Positions 26,578 through 34,759 of a DNA stretch of 64,000 bases are shown piece by piece. The notes beneath the pieces were generated by a model that saw nothing but the letters and a program-made list of their open reading frames with translations, was not told where the DNA came from and did not search any database. The DNA comes from Pseudomonas sp. (GTDB lineage Bacteria; Pseudomonadota; Gammaproteobacteria; Pseudomonadales; Pseudomonadaceae): the NCBI RefSeq assembly GCF_030150285.1, contig NZ_JASLGE010000054.1:62001-126000 (forward strand), in the 5' to 3' direction. Made by a program: the position numbers and the translations under genes. Numbering within the stretch: the stretch's first letter is position 1; each line of letters starts with the position of its first letter.

Positions 26578-26881
26578 GATCAGGCCGCGTGTATTGCACA
26601 CTCCTCGGCCAGCGCAGGGGGTAGCTCTCAAAACCAGCTGCTGCCTCTGTGTCGCCATGACCGGGCTTAAAAACAGGCGGATAACATCGCCCTTCATTTG
26701 GGTGTTCGGAAGGTGTGTGCATCGTTCTCTGACATTCAAAAACGTTTCCGTTCGTCTGCTATAGCCACCTCGATATAAGAGGCCTCGGTGCAACTCAATA
26801 TGTGCAACTACATTCCTCCCTAGATCTGGGAGCGCTGGCGACAGGGTGCTTTCCTTTCCCATAATAATTAAAGGAACATTT
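26578..26881. other. Intergenic stretch before the autotransporter, no gene seen
   Basis: The 304 bases between the oxidoreductase and the autotransporter gene hold no open frame with a ribosome site and no strong hairpin. The part next to the autotransporter (26840-26881) is AT-rich with AAAGGA before the ATG. Confidence 0.5.
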
Positions 26882-29800
26882 ATGCACCTGTTTTTCTCCC
26901 CCCTTGCGGTTGCCATTTCATCCAGTATTTTTCTGTCTTCAACGGTATTGGCTGCTTCTGTTCACTCTGGCGGTGCGGCCGGTACGACGGATAGTTACGA
27001 CGAAAATCAGTTCAGCCAGGGCAAGCCTGGCACTGATGACCCGAGCTTTAGTGCTGGCCAGGATGGCGGCAATATCACGGGCATCATCCTCTCGCCTGAT
27101 CACACATTAAATGGAGCCCCCGGCAGTAATGGCCAGGATGCTGGCCTCAAGGGCGGTGGGGCGGGTGCCGGTGGCCAAGGAGGAGGCTCTCTGTTTGGCG
27201 GCTTCAGCAGTGGCGGCTCAGGAGGCGTGGCAACTGAAGCCTTGAGCACCCGCGGCGGCAACGGTGGCGACATCAGTGGCAATACGGTGACGTTCACTCA
27301 AACACTGACGGGCACTGTGGGGGGGAACGGCGGCAGCTCGGCTGAGGGCGGTGGCGGTGCGGGTGGTAGCGGAGGAGGCTCTGCCTATGGGGGTTTTAGC
27401 AGCGGTGGCGCAGGCGGCTATTCAAACATCGCCACGGGTTCCTCGCCCCCCGCGCTGACAAGCAGCGGCGGAAGAGGCGGTGACGTGACACAAAACGCGC
27501 TCAGCTTGACCAATGCTTCACTGAAGGGTGCCAACGGAGGCGATGGTGGCGCTTCGGACACTAAAGGGGGTGGTGGGGTTGCTAACGGCGGGGAGGGCGG
27601 CGGGTCGGTGATTGGCGGAGTAAGTGCCGGTGGCGCAGGTGGGCGTTCCAATCATGATGACTTGGGCTCGGCCTTAGCCGTCAACGGTGGCGTGGGTGGC
27701 AGCGTCATTGCAAACACGATCACCCTGACATCAACCGACCAGACAGGAGGGGACGGTGGCCACGGCGCAATCACTACCGGGTTTAGCCAGGGAGGGGCAG
27801 GCAGCGGCGGTAATGGAGGTGGATCAGTCCTGGGCGGTTTGAGTATCGGCGGCTCAGCGGGCTATGCCAGTCAGTCATCAACCTTGAATGGTGGCAATGG
27901 CGGTGATGGCGGCGAGATCACCGCAAACCGGCTCACACTCACCGACATCGTCCTTACCGGGGCGCAGGGTGGCCAGGGCGGTTCGACCAGTGTCGGCGGA
28001 GGCGGCAATGGTGGGCAAGGCGGTGGGTCTCTATTTGGCGGCTTGAGCAGTGCGGGCGCGGGAGGCTACGTTGAAGGTTCCTCTACAGCCAACGGCGGAG
28101 ATGGCGGGAAGATCAGTTCTAATATTATCTCGGTCGATAAGGCTGTTATTCATGGGGGTGCGGGTGGCAGTGCGGGGGGAGGGGGTGATCATATCGGGGA
28201 AGAATACAGTGTGGGTAATGGCATTGCCGGCAATGGGGGCGGCTCTGTTTTTGGCGGGCTCAGTAACGCGGGTGCGGGCGGGGGCGTGGAAGAAGGCGCT
28301 GCTGATGGAGGTCAAGGCGGGGAAGTGACGGGGAACGCGATATCACTGACCCACACGAGCCTCATTGGTGGCGTGGGGGGAAATGCGCGAGAGCCTGGTC
28401 GCAGCAATGACAGCAGCGGTATTCCTGAGTCAGCGGGGCATGGCGGGGGCTCGGTTTTCGGCGGCATCAGCAACGGCGGAGCGGGGGGAGGCAGCGCTAA
28501 CGGCTCTGCTGTTGGGGGTAGTGGCGGCAACGTTTCGAAAAACACGATCAGCCTGACAACGGTCACTTTACTGGGTGCGGCGGCCGGTGAATCGGGTAGT
28601 TACGCCGGAGCAAAAGAGACGGTCCTGGGCGGGTATGGTGGCGGTTCAATCGTCGGCGGCTTGAGCAGCGGCGGCTTGGGTGGGATTGCAGAGATCGCCA
28701 CCGGAGGCAGCGGCGGCAATATTTTTGAAAATACCATCAGCCTGACCGACACCACCCTCACTGGCGGGGCTGGTGGGCAGGGAGGCGGGTCGATCTTCGG
28801 GGGGGTGAGCCGCGCTGGTGCGGGCGGTTACTCGGAATCGACCGGAGGTGCCGCTGGTACCGCGAATGCCGATGGCGGGAATGGCGGCCATATTACGTCA
28901 AATACCGTGATCGCCCATAACGCCACCCTCATAGGGGCGGCTGGCAGTGGTGCTTTGGGTGCCAGTTTCGGTTATGGCGGCAATGGCATAAGCGGCAACG
29001 GAGGCGGTTCAGTCTTTGGTGGCTTGAGTCTCGGTGGTGCGGGCGGGTTCATTGAGGAGGGATCCGCTGCTGGAGGTCATGGTGGGGACATCGTTGGAAA
29101 CACCGTGACGCTGACTAAAACCGACCTCATCGGGGCGGTGGGCGGTAGTGCCAAAGAGACGGACAGTGAGAATGGCAATACCGGTATTCCTGCGCCGGCC
29201 GGGAACGGCGGCGGTTCGGTTTTTGGTGGATTGAGTCATGGCGGTGCCGGGGGTATTGGAGCGATTGCCACCGGAGGCAATGGCGGCAATATTTCTAGAA
29301 ACCTCATCACTCTGACAGATGTCAACCTGACCGGTGCGGCGGGTGGTGCTACCGGTTCGAGAGGTTATGGAGGCGGTTCGGTTTTTGGAGGCCTGAGTAA
29401 CGCGGGTGCTAGCAGTTACTTGTCCCGGACCACTACGTCAAGTGCCACTGGCGGCAATGGCGGCGGGGTCAGTGCAAATACCATCACGCTTAACCGCGCC
29501 ACGCTCATCGGTGCTGCGGGCAGTTCGGGGGGTGAAGGCAGTTATTCTGAAGACGGAAAAGTGGTGGGGGGTGAGGGTGGCGACGGTGGTGGCTCGGTCT
29601 ATGGTGGCGTCAGTAATGGCGGTGTAGGTGGGTGGACTGACAATGGAACTGCTGCCGGAGGGCAGGGCGGTGAAGTAACGGGCAATACCCTCACGCTGAC
29701 GGACACCCGGCTCACTGGGGGGGTGGGAGGTAATGGCAGAACGAGCGAGTTTTATAGCCGCGTCAATCATGGCGCGGCGGGGGGGCACGGGGGCGGCTCT

Positions 29801-32269
29801 GTCTTTGGCGGCATAAGTAATGGCGGCGGGGGAGGCAATGGGCATCGTGCTCGCGGAGGGGATGGCGGCCATGTCTCGGGCAATGCCATGACTTTGATCA
29901 ATGTCGACATAGCAGGTGCTAAAGGCGGTGCTGCGGGCGAGACGATCGACGACGGTCATTCGGCTTCTGGCGCGGATGGCGGAGGTTCTCTGTTTGGGGG
30001 CGTTAGTCGCGCAGGGGCGGGCGGTACCTTCAGCCGGTCGGTCAGTAGTGACGGCAATGTCAGTGGGGGCACGGGTGGCAAGGTCAGTTCAAATACCCTC
30101 ACGGTTAGCGGCACCACGATCACAGGCGCTGCTGGCAGCCATGGTGGAGCAGGGACTTATGATGAGGGCGGAATTGGGGTCGGCGGTAATGGGGGGTACG
30201 GTGGCGGTTCAGTCTTTGGTGGCATCAGCCATGGCGGTGCGGGAGGCTATATTGACGAGGGGGTCGCAACCGGTGGGCATGGCAATGACGTCACCGGCAA
30301 CGCGATCACCTTGACTGACACCACCCTCGTCGGCGCAGTTGGGGGCAATGGCAGCGGCAATGCTGAGGTGGCGGGTGCGGGTGGCCATGGCGGCGGGTCT
30401 GTCTTTGGCGGCGTCAGTCGCGGAGGTGCCGGGGGGGTGACCCAGTTCGGCAGCGCCACCGCAGGCAACGGTGGCGACGTCACCGGGAACGTTATCAGCC
30501 TGACAGGTGTGACCTTGGAAGGGGCCGCTGGCGGAATGGCCGGAACTGGCGCAGAGGAGGCTAACAAAAATCGTGGAGCCGGTATTAATGTGTCGGACGG
30601 GCTTGACGGTGGCTCGATTTTCGGTGGGCTAAGCAGCGGTGGTGCGGGCGGCTTTGCCTCAGAGAGTGCAGACGGTGGTAACGGCGGTAATACCAGCAAC
30701 AACACCATCATTCTTTCAGGCGCATCTTCGCTTTCAGGGAATATTTATGGTGGTTACAGCCAGGGTGGTACCGTCGGTATAGCCGAAACGCCTGGCCAGG
30801 CCGGCCAGGGCGGTTTGGCGCAAAACAACACGGTGACGTTAAATGGTACCCAGCTGTCCATAGAAGGCGCTGTGTATGGCGGGCAAAGCTTAAGCGGTGA
30901 GGGGATTGCGGATGCCAGCAAGGCGTTTAGCGGTAATACCTTGAACCTGAACGGTTACCGGGGCTCGCTCAAAGGCATCTACAACTTTGAGCAGTACAAT
31001 TGGTTATTGCCTAAAGATGTCGTTAACCGCGACACCCTGATTACCATAACGGGGCCCGACAAGGTTGACCTCAACAACACCCAGCATGCCGTTGCTATGG
31101 TGAGCGACGGCACCCGCCTCAACGAAGGCGACAAAGTGGTACTGATCGACAAGGCTCAGGGAGCTTCCAGCCCTACAAACGTCCAGGTCGAGCAAGGCCA
31201 TTTCATTATTTACGATGCTCGGCTTGGCATCGAAAATGATGCCTTCGTATTAAACATTGACGGCAAGAGCGACACTACACCTTCGAACCCCACGCCGGCC
31301 GGCAAGCTCAACCCCAAATCGGAATCTTTTTTGCAAGGTCGAGCGGCGGCGCTAGCCTTCACGAATCAAGGCACCGATATGGTCCGCGACAGCCTTAACG
31401 CTTGCGTGAATGATCTGTTTTTCATAACCGATGGCGGCACCAACCGCTACGACACGGGCTCCCATATTCGTGTGCGCGACTTTAAAATGGCCTTGGGCCT
31501 GCGCACATGTTTTGAACTTCAAAACACCAGCAAAATAGTGTTTGGCGGCTTTATTGATCACGGCCAAGGCAACTACGACAGCTATAACAGCTTCGCGGGT
31601 TATGGCGCTGTACGGGGCGGCGGTGATTTGCGCTATACCGGTGCCGGCCTGCTGTTCCATATGGACGTGGCGGGCACAGCGATCAATGCAAACACCAAGC
31701 CCGTTGCAGGCAGCCAAGAGGGGCTTTACCTCGATGCTGTTGCGCGCGCAGGCAAGGTCAAGGCGGACTTTGCCAGTCATGACTTGGTGGATGCTCAGGG
31801 TGTGCGTGGCGAATACAACACCCAGTCACAGTATGTCAGCGCCATGGCGGGCATCGGTTATGCCTTCAAACTGGATGACAAACAATCCGTTGATGTTTAC
31901 AGCCGTTACAGCTGGAGCCGCGTCAGCGCTGACAAGGTCATGATTGGGAACGACAAACTCAGTTTTGACAGCGACAACAGTTCGCGTCTGCGTGCTGGCA
32001 CCCGTTACACCTACGCAGTCACTGAGTACCTCTCACCTTATGCAGGTGTCGCCTACGAGCATGAGTTTGACGGTAAGGTTTCCGGCAAGGCCTACGACAT
32101 GTCGATCAAAGGAACTGATCTGGGCGGCAGCACCGGCATTGTTGAGGTCGGTCTATCGAGCACCCCGATCGCTTCAGTCAGTGCGATAAAACTCGATGTG
32201 GGTGTGCAAGGCTTCATGGGCGAGCGCAGAGGTGCCACGGGTTCGATCAGTCTTTCTTACGAGTTTTGA
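26882..32269 (+). CDS. Large glycine-rich repeat autotransporter
   Basis: 1795 residues from the ATG at 26882 (AAAGGAACATTT upstream); the in-frame extension upstream is discounted. A signal peptide ends about VLA. Residues about 60-1400 are a run of about 20 degenerate units built around a GGGSVFGGLSxGGAGG-like core, each followed by a GGxGGxVxxNxxxLTxxxL-type segment, most likely a beta-helix or Gly-rich rod at the cell surface. The last 300 residues are an autotransporter beta-barrel that ends in Phe (SYEF), with a Cys pair (NACVND, RTCFEL) near its start. The function of the passenger is unknown; adhesion is the common guess. Confidence 0.85.
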   Translation: MHLFFSPLAVAISSSIFLSSTVLAASVHSGGAAGTTDSYDENQFSQGKPGTDDPSFSAGQDGGNITGIILSPDHTLNGAPGSNGQDAGLKGGGAGAGGQGGGSLFGGFSSGGSGGVATEALSTRGGNGGDISGNTVTFTQTLTGTVGGNGGSSAEGGGGAGGSGGGSAYGGFSSGGAGGYSNIATGSSPPALTSSGGRGGDVTQNALSLTNASLKGANGGDGGASDTKGGGGVANGGEGGGSVIGGVSAGGAGGRSNHDDLGSALAVNGGVGGSVIANTITLTSTDQTGGDGGHGAITTGFSQGGAGSGGNGGGSVLGGLSIGGSAGYASQSSTLNGGNGGDGGEITANRLTLTDIVLTGAQGGQGGSTSVGGGGNGGQGGGSLFGGLSSAGAGGYVEGSSTANGGDGGKISSNIISVDKAVIHGGAGGSAGGGGDHIGEEYSVGNGIAGNGGGSVFGGLSNAGAGGGVEEGAADGGQGGEVTGNAISLTHTSLIGGVGGNAREPGRSNDSSGIPESAGHGGGSVFGGISNGGAGGGSANGSAVGGSGGNVSKNTISLTTVTLLGAAAGESGSYAGAKETVLGGYGGGSIVGGLSSGGLGGIAEIATGGSGGNIFENTISLTDTTLTGGAGGQGGGSIFGGVSRAGAGGYSESTGGAAGTANADGGNGGHITSNTVIAHNATLIGAAGSGALGASFGYGGNGISGNGGGSVFGGLSLGGAGGFIEEGSAAGGHGGDIVGNTVTLTKTDLIGAVGGSAKETDSENGNTGIPAPAGNGGGSVFGGLSHGGAGGIGAIATGGNGGNISRNLITLTDVNLTGAAGGATGSRGYGGGSVFGGLSNAGASSYLSRTTTSSATGGNGGGVSANTITLNRATLIGAAGSSGGEGSYSEDGKVVGGEGGDGGGSVYGGVSNGGVGGWTDNGTAAGGQGGEVTGNTLTLTDTRLTGGVGGNGRTSEFYSRVNHGAAGGHGGGSVFGGISNGGGGGNGHRARGGDGGHVSGNAMTLINVDIAGAKGGAAGETIDDGHSASGADGGGSLFGGVSRAGAGGTFSRSVSSDGNVSGGTGGKVSSNTLTVSGTTITGAAGSHGGAGTYDEGGIGVGGNGGYGGGSVFGGISHGGAGGYIDEGVATGGHGNDVTGNAITLTDTTLVGAVGGNGSGNAEVAGAGGHGGGSVFGGVSRGGAGGVTQFGSATAGNGGDVTGNVISLTGVTLEGAAGGMAGTGAEEANKNRGAGINVSDGLDGGSIFGGLSSGGAGGFASESADGGNGGNTSNNTIILSGASSLSGNIYGGYSQGGTVGIAETPGQAGQGGLAQNNTVTLNGTQLSIEGAVYGGQSLSGEGIADASKAFSGNTLNLNGYRGSLKGIYNFEQYNWLLPKDVVNRDTLITITGPDKVDLNNTQHAVAMVSDGTRLNEGDKVVLIDKAQGASSPTNVQVEQGHFIIYDARLGIENDAFVLNIDGKSDTTPSNPTPAGKLNPKSESFLQGRAAALAFTNQGTDMVRDSLNACVNDLFFITDGGTNRYDTGSHIRVRDFKMALGLRTCFELQNTSKIVFGGFIDHGQGNYDSYNSFAGYGAVRGGGDLRYTGAGLLFHMDVAGTAINANTKPVAGSQEGLYLDAVARAGKVKADFASHDLVDAQGVRGEYNTQSQYVSAMAGIGYAFKLDDKQSVDVYSRYSWSRVSADKVMIGNDKLSFDSDNSSRLRAGTRYTYAVTEYLSPYAGVAYEHEFDGKVSGKAYDMSIKGTDLGGSTGIVEVGLSSTPIASVSAIKLDVGVQGFMGERRGATGSISLSYEF

Positions 32270-32370
32270 TGATTGGCCTGTTGCCGTCGCATAACCGGAT
32301 CGTTGCCGCCATATAGCGTGCAGCGGTCCATAAGCGAAGGCTTTAGAATAGCGAGGATAAAACTGGAAAA

Positions 32371-32445
32371 TGGCAGGGGCGGCTGGATTTGAACCAACGC
32401 ATGGCAGGATCAAAACCTGCTGCCTTACCGCTTGGCGACGCCCCT
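32371..32445 (-). tRNA. tRNA-Gln (anticodon TTG)
   Basis: 75 nt on the minus strand, including an encoded CCA at 32371-32373. The arms all pair: acceptor AGGGGCG with CGCCCCT, D stem of three pairs, anticodon stem GCAGG/CCTGC with loop TTTTGAT (anticodon TTG), and T arm GTTGG/CCAGC with TTCAAAT. It is not the standard tRNA-Gln of pseudomonads as I recall it (first pair U-A and different arms), so it is a second, divergent copy. tRNA genes are common borders of mobile DNA. Confidence 0.85.
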
Positions 32446-32588
32446 GTAACTGTAGCAGTGAGTGCCTGGCACTCAAGAGATGATGTTTCGTTCCGTTTCA
32501 CAAACCCTGTTTGGGTTGCTTCTGGAATGCGCGAAAATTTACCAATATTTTCTCGTTCTGAAAACCCCCTTAGCGAAAAAAACATGTG

Positions 32589-32622
32589 AAAACAGCCGCT
32601 TACTACCAATTGGGGCTGTTTT
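32589..32622. terminator. Orphan terminator-like hairpin
   Basis: AAAACAGCC (32589-32597) and GGCTGTTTT (32614-32622), nine pairs with a 16-base loop, and the second arm runs into a further T on the plus strand. There is no gene directly upstream on either strand, so it may end an unannotated small RNA, or read-through from the autotransporter side. Confidence 0.5.
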
Positions 32623-32689
32623 TAAGTGTTCCACGCCTGCGCACGACAGTCTCGGCGTGCAAGCTAGGCTTGCAGTTGTGAAATTTTAA

Positions 32690-32729
32690 TTGTATTTTTT
32701 CATGAAAATACGGTTATATTTTTTCACGG
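32690..32729 (+). promoter_or_regulatory. Direct-repeat operator upstream of the XRE-cupin gene
   Basis: TTGTATTTTTTCATG (32690-32704) and TTATATTTTTTCACG (32714-32728) are near-copies whose starts are 24 bases apart, on the same face of the helix after about two turns. Just after them GTGCAC occurs twice (32729-32734 and 32738-32743). Such repeats 60-100 bases before an autoregulated XRE gene are likely binding sites or overlap its promoter. Confidence 0.45.
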
Positions 32730-32789
32730 TGCACCCCGTGCACATCCTCCCACCCCAGTGGCGGGTTAAGCACCTCCCGGAACCTCGCC

Positions 32790-33347
32790 ATGAACAAGCA
32801 AGAAGAAATCGCCGCCTTGGCGATCCTTATTCACGATCTGCGCAAGCACAAGAAATTCACCCTCAAAGCCCTGGCAGACAAAATGGGCCGCTCGGTGGGG
32901 TTCTTGTCGCAGGTTGAGCGGGGGCTCTCCCGGCCCACGGTGGCCGACCTCACGGCTATCAGCGAAACGCTGGGCGTGCCCACCACCTATTTCTACAGCC
33001 TGCCCAAACCCAAGCAAGTGTCGTGGGTGACCCGCCCGGATGAGCGGCGCACGCTGTACCTGGGCAACGGCATCACTGACATTTTGGTCTCACCCAAAAT
33101 CCGCGCGTCATTCTCCATGCTCGAAAGCCATCTTGAGCCCGGTGCCAGCAGCGGTGACCAGCACATGAGCGACAGCTCGGAGCAGGGCGGTTACCTGCTC
33201 GAAGGTGAACTGACGTTGTGGCTGGGTGACGATGCCGAGCCGGTGACCTTGCGTGTTGGAGACAGTTTTCAATTCGACGGGCACACCCGTTGCCGTTACG
33301 CCAACCTCACAGAGCATCCCGCGCGAGTGCTGTGGGTCTACACCTGA
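32790..33347 (+). CDS. XRE-family regulator with C-terminal cupin domain
   Basis: 185 residues. Residues about 12-65 are a Cro/CI HTH (KKFTLKALADKMGRSVGFLS, then QVERGLSRPTVADLTAISET), and residues about 110-180 a cupin barrel (…SDSSEQGGYLLEGELTLWLG…). This is the layout of PuuR and other regulators of polyamine and amino-acid use, in which the cupin senses the ligand. The glutamine-synthetase-like gene begins 23 bases after its stop, so the pair forms an operon with the regulator first. Confidence 0.9.
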   Translation: MNKQEEIAALAILIHDLRKHKKFTLKALADKMGRSVGFLSQVERGLSRPTVADLTAISETLGVPTTYFYSLPKPKQVSWVTRPDERRTLYLGNGITDILVSPKIRASFSMLESHLEPGASSGDQHMSDSSEQGGYLLEGELTLWLGDDAEPVTLRVGDSFQFDGHTRCRYANLTEHPARVLWVYT

Positions 33348-33370
33348 TCACCTTAAAAGGAACCCTCAAG

Positions 33371-34717
33371 ATGGATGCTGCGTGCTCTGATCTGCTGGCC
33401 GAAGTGCGTGCTTTTCGCCAGCGCTACCCTGATGTGCGTTACGTCGACCTGATCTGCCTGGACATTCCTGGGCACTTCTATGGCAAGCGCTACCCCGTGG
33501 ACATGCTGGAAAAAGTGGCGGGTGGCGCAGCCCTGAAATTGCCGCAGAATTGTGTGCTGCTGGGCGTGCAGGGCGGGCTGTTCGACATTGGTGATTACTG
33601 CTTCAACGATGGCGACCCGGACGCTGTCCGGCGTTTGGTGCCGGGCACGCTTAAACCCGTGACGTGGGAAGCGCAACCGCTGGGCCAGATGCTGATCACA
33701 TCGGACGGCACCGCGCAACCGATCGAGTTCGAGCCCCGGGAAGTACTGGCCCGGGTACTCAATCGCCTCGCTGCGAAAGGCATTCACCCGGTGGTGGCCT
33801 TCGAGCTGGAGTTCTACCTGTTCGACAAACACCTGCGCGACGGCTTGCCGCAGTACCCCCGCGACGCCTTGACGGGCGACGCCGACGATCAGCCGAACAT
33901 GCACATTGAACGGCTTTCACGGTTTTCGCCGGTGCTTGATGACATGGTGGAGTCGGCGCGGGCGCAGGGCATTGACGCCACAGTGATCACGGCTGAACTG
34001 GGGCCGGGCCAGTTTGAAATCAATTTCGGTCACCTGGATGACGGCTTGCAAGCCGCCGATTGGGCCGCCTTGTTCTGCCGCAGCACCCGTGGGGTGGCCC
34101 TCAAGCATGGTTACCGCGCCAGCTTTATGGCCAAGCCTTACCTGGACCAACCCGGCAGTGGCATGCATGTGCATGTAAGCCTGTACGATGCGGCAGGCAA
34201 CAACCTGCTGGCGGCGGACCAACAGCGCCCGCTGCGCCATGCGGTGGCGGGGTGCCTGGAGCTGTTGCCCGCGAGTATCTCGATTTTTGCCCCCAACCAG
34301 AATGCCATGCGTCGTTTTGGCGGCCATACCAATGTCGCCAATCGCGCCAGTTGGGGCTTTGAAGACCGTGATGCCTGCTTGCGCATTCCCGAATCGGACG
34401 CCAACAACCTGCGTATCGAGTACCGCCTGGCGGGTGCCGATGCCAACCCGTACCTGGTGCTGGCCGCCATTCTGGTGGGGATGGAGCATGGCCTTGACGC
34501 GGGCCGTGAGCCGATCGCGCCCCTCAACGAGGACCGGACCAGCGGCATCGCCTTCCCGCAGGACATGTACGAAGCCGTCCGTGCGCTGCGCCCTCAGCCA
34601 CAACTGCGCGAAGGGCTGGGCGCGGAATTTGTCGACGTGTACTGCGAAAACAAACGTCAGGACCATCTGGCGTTTATGCAAGAAGTCAGTGCGCGGGAAT
34701 ATCGCTGGTATCTGTAA
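33371..34717 (+). CDS. Glutamine synthetase-like enzyme (possible gamma-glutamylpolyamine synthetase)
   Basis: 448 residues from the ATG at 33371 (AAAAGGAACC upstream). The catalytic signatures of the GS-II/GlnA4-PuuA group are present: VDLICLDIPG near the start, GPGQFEINFG, GSGMHVHVS, RRFGGHTNVANRASWG and RIEYRLAGADANPYL. In the PuuA branch the enzyme joins glutamate to putrescine or similar amines rather than to ammonia. The partner XRE-cupin gene (PuuR-like) supports a role in polyamine or amine catabolism, but the amine is not determined. Confidence 0.85.
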   Translation: MDAACSDLLAEVRAFRQRYPDVRYVDLICLDIPGHFYGKRYPVDMLEKVAGGAALKLPQNCVLLGVQGGLFDIGDYCFNDGDPDAVRRLVPGTLKPVTWEAQPLGQMLITSDGTAQPIEFEPREVLARVLNRLAAKGIHPVVAFELEFYLFDKHLRDGLPQYPRDALTGDADDQPNMHIERLSRFSPVLDDMVESARAQGIDATVITAELGPGQFEINFGHLDDGLQAADWAALFCRSTRGVALKHGYRASFMAKPYLDQPGSGMHVHVSLYDAAGNNLLAADQQRPLRHAVAGCLELLPASISIFAPNQNAMRRFGGHTNVANRASWGFEDRDACLRIPESDANNLRIEYRLAGADANPYLVLAAILVGMEHGLDAGREPIAPLNEDRTSGIAFPQDMYEAVRALRPQPQLREGLGAEFVDVYCENKRQDHLAFMQEVSAREYRWYL

Positions 34718-34720
34718 ATA

Positions 34721-34751
34721 AACCGCGCCAGGCCCTGAGCCTGGCGCGGTT
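34721..34751. terminator. Bidirectional terminator
   Basis: Twelve perfect pairs (AACCGCGCCAGG at 34721-34732, CCTGGCGCGGTT at 34740-34751) and a seven-base loop, in the 42 bases between the convergent GS-like and Rhs genes. Confidence 0.8.
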
Positions 34752-34759
34752 GTTCAGGA

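Noticed and set aside
26846..26881. Upstream extension of the autotransporter frame
   Set aside because: The ATG at 26882 has a ribosome site and begins the signal peptide directly.
27100..30700. Repeat array that could look like a CRISPR
   Set aside because: The units are degenerate, in frame and coding, of varying length and without fixed spacers.
27100..30711. Long minus-strand frames rich in Pro across the autotransporter
   Set aside because: They are antisense shadows of a GC-rich Gly codon run; the plus-strand frame has signal peptide and barrel.
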